Assembly: GCA_002350525.1 (NCBI GenBank)
Contig: DEFA01000027.1
Span: 20,586 to 66,492 of the forward strand
Reading direction: 5' to 3'
Origin: Lachnospiraceae bacterium UBA2864
GTDB taxonomy: Bacteria; Bacillota; Clostridia; Lachnospirales; Lachnospiraceae
DNA: 45,907 bases
In this document: positions 23,423 through 30,857 of the stretch, piece by piece
How the letters are laid out: each line of letters begins with the position of its first letter
Position numbering within the stretch: the first letter of the stretch is position 1
Translations under genes and position numbers: made by a program
Notes under the pieces: generated by a model
What the model was told of the DNA's origin: nothing
Databases searched by the model: none
What the model saw: the letters and a program-made list of their open reading frames with translations, nothing else

Positions 23423-25537
23423 ATGAAGAAGCAGCATTTCAAAATATGCAGTTTTTTAACAGCATTGCTTATTATTCTGACTATGCTTTATGTACCGCAG
23501 GACGACAAAGTATATGCGGACAGTGCAAGTGTTACCATAGCACTATCCGCATCGAATGTAAGAATAGGTCAGAGCGTTACAGCAACTATTAACGTAAGCG
23601 GCAGCTCGATTTCGGCTTATACAATGTATGTGTCCTATTCTTCTGGCGTTCTTCAGTACAGCTCTGCTACGGGAGTAGTCGGAGGAGGCGGCGGAACTCT
23701 TACAGTATCGGGAACAGGCCCGGGATCTACTTCAATTACATTTTCTGCTATAGCCAACGGAACGGCATCAATTTCCACAAGCGGTTCGGAATTCTATGAT
23801 ATCAACGGTACCGCGCTTGATGTAAGTCATGCCGGTGTGTCTGTAACGGTTGCAACAGAAGAGAAGAAAGAAGAGAAGAAGGAAGAAAAAAGCGAAGCTA
23901 CTACCAATGAGAAAGGTGAGACTGAAGCAACAACAGAGGAAGACGACCGCTCGGACGACTGTGATCTTGCATCACTTTCTGTTTCACCGGGATCACTTTC
24001 ACCAAGCTTCAGCGCCGGACAGACAAGCTATACAGTAGAACTTACTGAAGACGATACAAGTATAGTGGTAAGTGCCGTAACTCATGACAGTAAAGCATCA
24101 ACAAGCGTAAGCGGAGCCAATTCGCTTCAGAAGGGTACAAACAGAGTTTCTGTTACTGTAACGGCCGAGAACGGAGCAGTAAAAGTATATTATCTGACTG
24201 TAATGTGCGGTAAAGATAAAGAGGACATCCTTGTATCCGCTGATGGCAGAAATTATATAGTTGTTACTGAGGATCTTCCGGATCCTCCGGAAAACTTCTC
24301 AGAGGTAACTCTTGTTGTCGGAGAAGAAGATGTTCCGGGATATGAATCACCGAACGGAAAACTTGCCATTATATGTCTCGAAGATGAAGACGGAGGTAAG
24401 GGCTGGTTTATATATGACAGAGATAAGAATTCCTATACAAAATATGCGGAGTTTTCGGCTCGGTATGTAAGATATGTAATAGTTGATAAACCGGAGGGAC
24501 TTGATATTCCGAAGGGATTCTCACCTGCGAAACTTGAAATCGAAGAAGACAGCTTTAATGCATATACGGACGGTTCGACTTCAGGTATATATCTTGTCTA
24601 TGCCATGAATCTTGACGGAACGGAAGGCTTCTATTTCTATGATTCTAAAGAAGGAAGCTTTATGAGATATGAAGCTGCGGGTAATATAATTGCTTCCATG
24701 TCAGATGCACAGATTGTTCCTGTTACAACAGAGGAAGTTACTGTGGAAGCAACAACGGCGGCGCCTGTAATTCCGAAGAAAGATACGGAACCGAAGGATG
24801 AAGGTTTTTTCACAAAAGCAAGATTAAAATTTCTTCTTATTGCAATGTCTGTATTATTCGTTATAATGTGTATTGCTGTTATTGTTCTCATAATCAAGAA
24901 CGGAAATATGACAGCAATCCCGGAAGAGGGCAGATATCCGGATAATGAAGATGATGATCAGGATGCTGATGCAGACGTATCAGGAACCTCCGAAGAGACT
25001 GTAGATATTGCAGATGCCCAGACTGATAAGCTTACAAAGAATAAGTCTTATGAAGTAAATCAGGATACGGGAGAGATTCAGCTTGAAATAGCCGAAGACT
25101 TTAACAGTAGTGTAAATGTACCTCTTGCGGTTGAAGAACGTAAGGATAAGATTGAAAATGCGAAGAAGGAAAGACCATATGGAATAGATTCCGCATTTGA
25201 TGTTATTCCTGAATCAGAAGCAGGTGTGCTGGATGCGGATGTTGCCCGTATTGTAGAGCAGTATACATCAGGTAATGCTTCTGCCGATATACCGACAGAC
25301 AGTCCTGAAATTCCAATTCAGGAAACACCGATACAGAACTCCCCTGTACAGATCGCACCTATTCAGGAAACACCGATACAGAATGCTTCTGTGCAGGAAA
25401 CAAAGATACAGGAAACACCGATACAGAATGTCCCTGTACAGGAAGCACCGGTTCAGGCGAAAGGTACATATACGGAAGTAAGAGAAGTCCCTAAGCAGAA
25501 AGTTGTTCTGCCGGGACAGGATGATGAGGAGGAATAA
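23423..25537 (+). CDS. Membrane-anchored cohesin-like / cadherin-like protein
   Basis: A 704-residue protein with AGGAGA before ATG. Parts: signal peptide (about 1-33, ending VYADS); a cohesin-like beta-sandwich (about 35-143, with the GQSVTATINVSG and VSYSSGVLQY strands typical of cohesins); a Lys/Glu linker; a cadherin-like domain (about 181-261); an extracellular region of unknown fold with two similar strands (GWFIYDRDKNSYTKY and GFYFYDSKEGSFMRY); a membrane helix (about 469-493); and a 211-residue acidic cytoplasmic tail with ten pentapeptide repeats. It probably anchors the upstream dockerin enzyme at the membrane and may report to the cytoplasm. The cohesin call is from strand pattern, so moderate; topology is secure. 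Confidence 0.8.
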   Translation: MKKQHFKICSFLTALLIILTMLYVPQDDKVYADSASVTIALSASNVRIGQSVTATINVSGSSISAYTMYVSYSSGVLQYSSATGVVGGGGGTLTVSGTGPGSTSITFSAIANGTASISTSGSEFYDINGTALDVSHAGVSVTVATEEKKEEKKEEKSEATTNEKGETEATTEEDDRSDDCDLASLSVSPGSLSPSFSAGQTSYTVELTEDDTSIVVSAVTHDSKASTSVSGANSLQKGTNRVSVTVTAENGAVKVYYLTVMCGKDKEDILVSADGRNYIVVTEDLPDPPENFSEVTLVVGEEDVPGYESPNGKLAIICLEDEDGGKGWFIYDRDKNSYTKYAEFSARYVRYVIVDKPEGLDIPKGFSPAKLEIEEDSFNAYTDGSTSGIYLVYAMNLDGTEGFYFYDSKEGSFMRYEAAGNIIASMSDAQIVPVTTEEVTVEATTAAPVIPKKDTEPKDEGFFTKARLKFLLIAMSVLFVIMCIAVIVLIIKNGNMTAIPEEGRYPDNEDDDQDADADVSGTSEETVDIADAQTDKLTKNKSYEVNQDTGEIQLEIAEDFNSSVNVPLAVEERKDKIENAKKERPYGIDSAFDVIPESEAGVLDADVARIVEQYTSGNASADIPTDSPEIPIQETPIQNSPVQIAPIQETPIQNASVQETKIQETPIQNVPVQEAPVQAKGTYTEVREVPKQKVVLPGQDDEEE
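25307..25456 (+). repeat. Ten tandem 15-base repeats (pentapeptide xxP[IV]Q)
   Basis: Exactly 150 bases encode ten consecutive pentapeptides of the pattern [EN]xP[IV]Q, for example ETPIQ (three copies), NSPVQ, NVPVQ and EAPVQ. They lie in the predicted cytoplasmic tail (residues 629-678). Some units are identical at DNA level, so copy number is likely to vary between strains. Confidence 0.9.
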
Positions 25538-25543
25538 TCAGTT

Positions 25544-27241
25544 ATGGCTGATGAGATAATCAAAGATTCAGAAACAGCAGAATCCGGAGAGGTTAAATCA
25601 AAACATTTTATCGAGCAGATCATCGAAAAGGATCTCGCAGAAGGAAAGTATACCAAGATCGTTACAAGATTCCCGCCGGAACCTAACGGTTATCTGCACA
25701 TAGGACATGCCAAGTCCATACTTCTTAATTACGGTATGGCTGTGGAATACGGCGGACAGTTCAATCTCCGTTTTGATGATACCAATCCTACTAAGGAAAA
25801 GGAAGAATTTGTCGATTCAATTATCGAGGACGTAAAGTGGCTTGGAGCAGATTTCAGAGGTGAAGTGCTTTTTGCATCCAATTATTTCGATAAAATGTAT
25901 GAAGCAGCAATTAAGCTTATCAAGAAGGGAAAGGCTTATGTTGATGATCTTTCCGCAGAAGAGATAAGAGAGTATAGAGGTACACTTACTGAGCCGGGTA
26001 AAAATTCTCCTTATCGTGACAGAAGCATAGAAGAGAATCTCAGTCTCTTTGAAGCTATGAAGAACGGTGAATTTGAAGACGGTTCAAAGGTTCTTCGCGC
26101 GAAGATAGATATGGCTTCGGCTAATATAAACATGAGAGACCCGGTTATCTACCGTATAGCTCGTATGACACATCATAATACGGGAGATAAGTGGTGCATC
26201 TATCCGATGTATGACTTTGCTCATCCTATCGAAGATGCGATTGAAGGAATAACACATTCACTTTGTACGCTTGAGTTTGAAGATCACAGACCGCTTTATG
26301 ATTGGGTTGTTACAGAACTGGAATATCCTAATCCACCGAAGCAGATCGAGTTCTCAAAGCTCTATCTTACAAATGTCGTTACAGGTAAGAGATATATCAA
26401 GAAGCTCGTTGAAGACGGAATAGTTGACGGATGGGACGATCCGAGACTTGTTTCTCTTGCGGCACTCAGACGTCGTGGTTTTACACCATCTTCGCTTAAG
26501 ATGTTTATGGAGCTTGCCGGAATATCCAAGTCACAGGGCTCTTGTGACTATGCTATGCTTGAGTACTGCATAAGAGAAGACCTTAAACCTAAGGTTCCTC
26601 GTCTTATGGGTGTACTTAATCCTATCAAGCTTGTCATAGATAATTATCCGGAAGGTCAGACCGAGGAATTTGATATTGAGAACAATCCTGACGCTGAAAA
26701 TGCAGGAACAAGAAAGGTTACATTTTCCAGAGAACTTTATGTTGAGGCTGACGACTTCATGGAGGAACCTCCGAAGAAGTATTTCAGATTATTCCCTGGT
26801 AACGAAGTTCGCCTTAAGGGTGCTTACTTTGTTAAATGTACTTCGTGCGAGAAGGATGCGGATGGAAATGTAACGCTCATCCATTGTACATACGATCCGG
26901 AGACAAGAAGCGGAAGCGGATTCGAAGGACGTAAGGTTAAGGGTACCATTCACTGGGTTAACGCTGCCGATTGTCTTACAGCAGAAGTAAGATTATATGA
27001 AAATATAATCGACGAAGAGAAGGGTAAGCTGAATGAGGACGGAACACTTAATCTTAATCCGAATTCACTCGTTGTTTTAAAAGATGCAAAGCTTGAAGCT
27101 TGTCTTAAAAATGCAAAAGCCGGTGATTCCTTCCAGTTTATAAGAAACGGATACTTCTGTGTTGACAGCAAGGATTCAAAGGAAGGCGAACCTGTATTTA
27201 ACAGAATAGTCGGACTTAAGAGTTCATATAAGCCCGCTTAA
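25544..27241 (+). CDS. glnS: Glutaminyl-tRNA synthetase
   Basis: A 565-residue class I synthetase of the GlnRS type: FPPEPNGYLHIGHAKS (HIGH at 52-55), RFDDTNP, a glutamine-site region YPMYDFAHPIEDAIEGITHSLCTLEF, and a full C-terminal beta-barrel anticodon-binding domain. It separates from GltX by these motifs. The second active-site signature, usually VMSKR in this family, reads VVTGKR here (T280-G281-K282-R283). I recall this variant in other Lachnospiraceae, and the Lys/Arg that bind ATP are kept. Its presence implies direct charging of tRNA-Gln. It starts 6 bases after the cohesin-like gene without a terminator. Confidence 0.96.
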   Translation: MADEIIKDSETAESGEVKSKHFIEQIIEKDLAEGKYTKIVTRFPPEPNGYLHIGHAKSILLNYGMAVEYGGQFNLRFDDTNPTKEKEEFVDSIIEDVKWLGADFRGEVLFASNYFDKMYEAAIKLIKKGKAYVDDLSAEEIREYRGTLTEPGKNSPYRDRSIEENLSLFEAMKNGEFEDGSKVLRAKIDMASANINMRDPVIYRIARMTHHNTGDKWCIYPMYDFAHPIEDAIEGITHSLCTLEFEDHRPLYDWVVTELEYPNPPKQIEFSKLYLTNVVTGKRYIKKLVEDGIVDGWDDPRLVSLAALRRRGFTPSSLKMFMELAGISKSQGSCDYAMLEYCIREDLKPKVPRLMGVLNPIKLVIDNYPEGQTEEFDIENNPDAENAGTRKVTFSRELYVEADDFMEEPPKKYFRLFPGNEVRLKGAYFVKCTSCEKDADGNVTLIHCTYDPETRSGSGFEGRKVKGTIHWVNAADCLTAEVRLYENIIDEEKGKLNEDGTLNLNPNSLVVLKDAKLEACLKNAKAGDSFQFIRNGYFCVDSKDSKEGEPVFNRIVGLKSSYKPA

Positions 27242-27255
27242 GAAAGGCACAAGAC

Positions 27256-28161
27256 TTGAACAAAGATTACATTAAAACAGATGTGAAGGATTTTCACCTG
27301 AAGGAGATTCTGGAGTGCGGACAATGTTTCCATTTCTCCAGAACCGACAGCGGTGAGAATCCGAATAAATTTGAATATGATATAGCCGCATGCGGAAGGT
27401 TTTTACATATAATGGAAGAGCCTTCCGCAGATGGCGTTAAGCTCACTTTTTATGATACGGATGAATGGGAATACGAGCATATCTGGAAGGATTATTTTGA
27501 TCTTGAAAGTGATTACGGAGAAGTAAAGAGACGTATAATTGAAGCGGATCCCAGACTTGAGGATATCATTTCCGAGAATCCGGGTATAAGGATTCTGAAT
27601 CAGGAATTCTTTGAATGCCTTATCTCATTTATAATATCGCAGAATAAACAGATACCTCAGATTAAGCAGGTTGTCAGAAATATATCTACACTCTGCGGTG
27701 ACAAAAGAGGTGCGGATTCCATAAGGTTTTTTAATTCGGATTTTGATGCACTGTTCCCGAGACCCAAGCAGCTTGCTTCCGTAACGGAAGATGATATAAG
27801 AGGATGCAAAGCAGGATTCAGAGCGCCTTATATAATGGATGCGACCGAGAAAGTTGTATCGGGTGAGATTTCCGAGAAAGAACTTCGAAGGATGCCAACG
27901 GATGAGGCAAGACAGAAGCTTATGACTATTAAGGGAGTGGGAGAGAAGGTTGCGAATTGTGTTCTTCTCTATTCACTCGGAAGAACGGATGCTTTTCCTG
28001 TTGATGTTTGGATGAAACGTATTTGTGAGGAATTATACTTCCATAAGGATACTCCGAAGGATGAGATAGAAAAAAGCATGTGTAAGAAGTTCGGCAATAT
28101 TGCGGGAATCGCACAGCAATATCTCTTTATATACGGAAAAGAGAGAAATATCGGAAAGTAA
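27256..28161 (+). CDS. ogg: 8-oxoguanine DNA glycosylase, Ogg type
   Basis: A 301-residue base-excision repair glycosylase/lyase. The N-terminal OGG domain (KEILECGQCFHFSR) precedes the helix-hairpin-helix-GPD domain. The hairpin is IKGVGEKVANC with catalytic Lys K231, and D250 sits in FPVDVWMKR, matching K249 and D268 of human OGG1. There is no C-terminal iron-sulfur cluster, which excludes MutY and Nth. The start is TTG 27256 with AAAGG eight bases upstream; no in-frame ATG precedes the conserved N-terminus. It lies 14 bases after glnS and is followed by a strong terminator. Confidence 0.92.
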   Translation: MNKDYIKTDVKDFHLKEILECGQCFHFSRTDSGENPNKFEYDIAACGRFLHIMEEPSADGVKLTFYDTDEWEYEHIWKDYFDLESDYGEVKRRIIEADPRLEDIISENPGIRILNQEFFECLISFIISQNKQIPQIKQVVRNISTLCGDKRGADSIRFFNSDFDALFPRPKQLASVTEDDIRGCKAGFRAPYIMDATEKVVSGEISEKELRRMPTDEARQKLMTIKGVGEKVANCVLLYSLGRTDAFPVDVWMKRICEELYFHKDTPKDEIEKSMCKKFGNIAGIAQQYLFIYGKERNIGK

Positions 28162-28166
28162 CAATC

Positions 28167-28201
28167 AAAAAGGAGAGAGTCTCTATGACTCTACTCCTTT
28201 T
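28167..28201. terminator. Bidirectional terminator between ogg and lipoprotein gene
   Basis: AAAAAGGAGAGAGT pairs with ACTCT(A)CTCCTTTT around a 7-base loop, with one bulged A. The A run on the left and T run on the right fit termination of both convergent genes. Confidence 0.85.
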
Positions 28202-28213
28202 CTTGATTTACTG

Positions 28214-29230
28214 TTATTCAGCTCCGAGGTTTTCATATTCTATATTACAGAATGAAGCACTGACGTAATAGGTTGCTGAGGTTTTCTCGACTTCGTTATC
28301 AAGCTGTGCCGGAGATGTCTTTAATACCCAGGCCTGTTCTCCTGCTGAAGTGGAACCTTTGGTAGCACTTAAGACATTCGATGAACCCTGTGATACAGGA
28401 CCGTCGATGGAAGAAGCTTTGATAATAGCGTCTTCTCTTGAAATGCCTGCATAGATTTCAACTACGGGAGTTGTAACTTCGGTAGTTTCTGTTTTTGCCT
28501 TAGGTTTTACTTCCTGCTTTGTCTCTGTTCCGGTTTCGGACTTTGTGTCTTCTTTTGATTCTGTGTCTTCGTTTGTTTTGGTTTCGGATGAAACATCGTT
28601 TTTAGAATCGGTATTTGTCTCTGATTTATTACCCTGGTTTATATCTATATTTTCGTTAGTGTTTGAAGTATTTGAAATACTTGATGTTTTTGCAGCGCCC
28701 TGATTTGTATCTGATACGGAATCAGGTTTAGTATTAACGTTCTTATCTGACTTTGTTTCTGCTTTCTCCGTAACTATATCTCCTGATTTAGCCGGAGTAC
28801 TTACGGATTCAGTTGTACTCTCAGGTACACCGTCTTCGGTAGTTGCTTTCTGGATTGCTGTTTCATTCTGTTTATCTTTTGCAGTGTCAGCCGTATTTAT
28901 GCTGCTGTTTTTTTCGGCAGAGGCGTTTCCTACATCTTCCGGGCTTACAAAAGACTCTATATCAGCATTTCCCGATGCTATTATGGAAGCGGCTTTTTCC
29001 TCAGACGCTTTGATCGCATCTTTGAAGTCCGATACATTTTTAGCTTTGGTTACAGAAGATGCTTCCACGGTTTTTAATTTGGAAACTTCTTCTATAGAAG
29101 CTTCCGTATTATATTCAGCTTCGGTCAACTCTACAGCCTCGGCCTTTCTTTCTTCAACATTATTACATCCGGAGATGGCAGCAAGTAGACACAGAGCGAG
29201 TATACATATTGTCGTTATTTCTTTTCTCAT
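28214..29230 (-). CDS. Low-complexity lipoprotein of unknown function
   Basis: The only protein gene read leftward in the window; 338 residues. A lipoprotein signal peptide ends in the lipobox AISGC with C22. Residues about 70-260 are a Ser/Thr/Glu/Lys/Asn-rich low-complexity stalk with many TKSET-type runs. The last 80 residues (from about PVVEIYAGISREDAI) look folded and carry GEQAWVLKTSP and a conserved-looking Cys near the end. A long unstructured stalk with a C-terminal head is typical of exported proteins that must reach through the peptidoglycan. AAAAGGGGG lies 7 bases before the ATG. Two hairpins precede it in the leader. No family recognised. Confidence 0.85.
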   Translation of the reverse strand: MRKEITTICILALCLLAAISGCNNVEERKAEAVELTEAEYNTEASIEEVSKLKTVEASSVTKAKNVSDFKDAIKASEEKAASIIASGNADIESFVSPEDVGNASAEKNSSINTADTAKDKQNETAIQKATTEDGVPESTTESVSTPAKSGDIVTEKAETKSDKNVNTKPDSVSDTNQGAAKTSSISNTSNTNENIDINQGNKSETNTDSKNDVSSETKTNEDTESKEDTKSETGTETKQEVKPKAKTETTEVTTPVVEIYAGISREDAIIKASSIDGPVSQGSSNVLSATKGSTSAGEQAWVLKTSPAQLDNEVEKTSATYYVSASFCNIEYENLGAE

Positions 29231-29250
29231 ATTTTCATCCCCCTTTTGTT

Positions 29251-29289
29251 CCGGGGTAGTCCCGGCGAAGATTTACCGTGATGGTAAAT
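29251..29289 (-). promoter_or_regulatory. Two leader hairpins upstream of the lipoprotein gene
   Basis: In the 5' region of the minus-strand gene, CCGGG/CCCGG (29251-29265) and ATTTACC/GGTAAAT (29271-29289) each enclose a 5-base loop. The first lies about 12 bases from the Shine-Dalgarno. Possible translational control or mRNA protection; no known riboswitch pattern recognised. Confidence 0.4.
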
Positions 29290-29375
29290 GTACATATTTC
29301 CTTTCACGGCTACATTATATAACATAAATGTAACAATTCTGTAACAATATTCCTTAGTATTTTCTAAAGAGATTA

Positions 29376-29404
29376 TTAATTCACGTTAAGAATTATGATA
29401 TACT
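29376..29404 (+). promoter_or_regulatory. Candidate promoter of the STAS-kinase gene
   Basis: TATACT (29399-29404) with an extended -10 TG (29396-29397); the -35 TTAATT at 17 bp is weak. Transcription would start near 29411. Confidence 0.45.
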
Positions 29405-29444
29405 TGGATTAATAGTCGTTTACGGCGGAAATGGGGTATGGATT

Positions 29445-30617
29445 ATGAAGGTTAATGTTTTGGGTGACAAGGTTAAGATTTATCTGTCCGGAAGAATTGA
29501 TTCTGCAAATGCATATGAAAGAGAGCAGGAAGTTTTTGACATTATCGGGGAAAATGCAGGGAAAGGCATTATATTTGATATGTCTGAACTTAAATATATA
29601 TCCAGTGCCGGGCTTCGGATATTATTGAAGGTTAAAAAATCAGTGAAGGATGAAGTGATCCTTTCCGAGGTCTGTCCGAATATATATGAGATACTCGAAA
29701 CCACCGGGTTTACTGAGCTTTTTTTGGTAAAGAAGAAAATGCGTGAGGTATCGATAGATGGGCTTGACGTCATTGGTAAAGGATTTTACGGAACAGTTTA
29801 CAGAATCGATTCCGATAAGATCATTAAGGTTTATGAATCGGCTGATGCGATCGATATGATCGAAAATGAGAGGAATATGGCAAGACTCGCATTTTTGAAC
29901 GGACTTCCGACTGCAATATCATATGACATAGTTAAGGTTGGAAATAGTTACGGTTCCGTATTCGAACTACTTAATGCCAAGACATTCAACGATCTGATAA
30001 TTGAGAATCCGGGAAATATTGACGAACTCGTGCGTCTGTATGTTGATCTTATGAAGCAGATCCACGCTACGGAAATTTCGGGTGATAAAATTCCGTCTGC
30101 TAAGACCGGGTTCATAGATTATATCAGGTTTCTCAAGGAATATCTGGATGAGAGTATATATATCCGAATCATGAATCTCTTTGATGAACTTAAAGATGAC
30201 AATCATCTGATACACGGTGATATCCAGATGAAAAATGTTATGATGGTAGATGGTGAACCTATGCTTATAGATATGGATACGTTATCTAAAGGTAAACCGA
30301 TTTTTGAACTGGCAGGACTCTATGTGACATATCGTGCGTTTGAAGAAGATGACCCCGGGAATAGTATGTCATTCCTCGGGATCAGCGATGAAATGAGCAG
30401 GATGATATGGAACAAGGTAATCCGTTGCTATTATGATAATATTGATGAAGAAGAACTGGACAGGATTACGGATAAGATCCGTATAGTCGCTTCAATCAGG
30501 TTTTTATATATAGTATGCAGCTCGGATCTTAAGAACGGGGAACTGGGTAAGATCCGTATAGAGCATACAAAGGAACATCTGAGAGAACTTATAGAAAGGG
30601 TTGATACTCTTAATTAG
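29445..30617 (+). CDS. STAS domain fused to an APH-like protein kinase
   Basis: A 390-residue two-domain protein. Residues 1-100 form a STAS domain of the anti-sigma-antagonist type (KVKIYLSGRIDSANA; YISSAGLRIL, with S54 aligned to the phosphorylated serine of SpoIIAA/RsbV). Residues 108-390 have an aminoglycoside-phosphotransferase/kinase fold: glycine loop GKGFYGTVYRI, Lys in KIIKVYE, catalytic H257-G-D259 with N264, and metal-binding D276/D278 in LIDMD. This part resembles the family I know as TIGR02172. Canonical partner-switch antagonists are phosphorylated by separate GHKL kinases, so a fused APH-like kinase is unusual. It has its own promoter, and no sigma or anti-sigma gene is adjacent. 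Confidence 0.85.
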   Translation: MKVNVLGDKVKIYLSGRIDSANAYEREQEVFDIIGENAGKGIIFDMSELKYISSAGLRILLKVKKSVKDEVILSEVCPNIYEILETTGFTELFLVKKKMREVSIDGLDVIGKGFYGTVYRIDSDKIIKVYESADAIDMIENERNMARLAFLNGLPTAISYDIVKVGNSYGSVFELLNAKTFNDLIIENPGNIDELVRLYVDLMKQIHATEISGDKIPSAKTGFIDYIRFLKEYLDESIYIRIMNLFDELKDDNHLIHGDIQMKNVMMVDGEPMLIDMDTLSKGKPIFELAGLYVTYRAFEEDDPGNSMSFLGISDEMSRMIWNKVIRCYYDNIDEEELDRITDKIRIVASIRFLYIVCSSDLKNGELGKIRIEHTKEHLRELIERVDTLN

Positions 30618-30629
30618 TTTGCATTATGA

Positions 30630-30659
30630 TTGACAGATTTATTTAAGATGTGTTACTAT
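30630..30659 (+). promoter_or_regulatory. Promoter upstream of the MFS leader region
   Basis: TTGACA (30630-30635), 18 bases, TACTAT (30654-30659). It would give a leader of about 190 bases before the MFS gene. A second similar candidate, TTGCAT-N18-TACTAT (30801-30830), sits closer to the gene. Confidence 0.55.
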
Positions 30660-30693
30660 GAAAACCGTATAATATATTGAAAGAAGATTTATT

Positions 30694-30750
30694 ATGTACT
30701 GGACAAATGTAAATGTACAACTGACTAAAGGTTACACAATTCTCCCGTAA
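30694..30750 (+). CDS. Possible 18-codon leader peptide
   Basis: ATG 30694 to TAA 30750 encodes MYWTNVNVQLTKGYTILP, preceded by GAAAGAAG. Its last codons and stop lie inside a 6-bp hairpin, TCTCCC/GGGGGA (30741-30746 with 30751-30756), with the stop TAA in the GTAA loop. This resembles translation-attenuation leaders ahead of some drug-resistance genes, but no matching anti-hairpin over the MFS start was found. Tentative. Confidence 0.3.
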   Translation: MYWTNVNVQLTKGYTILP

Positions 30751-30857
30751 GGGGGATAGTGCGCCCATTTTCAGGTATATTTACTGATATATAGGTATTA
30801 TTGCATTATCTCCGATAGGTTTATTACTATTTAGTATGACTATAAGGAGATTTTTTT

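Noticed and set aside
21436..25537. Part of a true cellulosome
   Set aside because: No cellulase, hemicellulase, carbohydrate-binding module or multi-cohesin scaffoldin is present; only one dockerin and one cohesin-like domain are seen.
27256..28161. MutY or endonuclease III
   Set aside because: No C-terminal four-cysteine iron-sulfur motif; an N-terminal OGG domain is present.
29445..30617. Aminoglycoside resistance gene
   Set aside because: The kinase part has the APH fold, but the N-terminal STAS domain and family resemblance point away from drug resistance.
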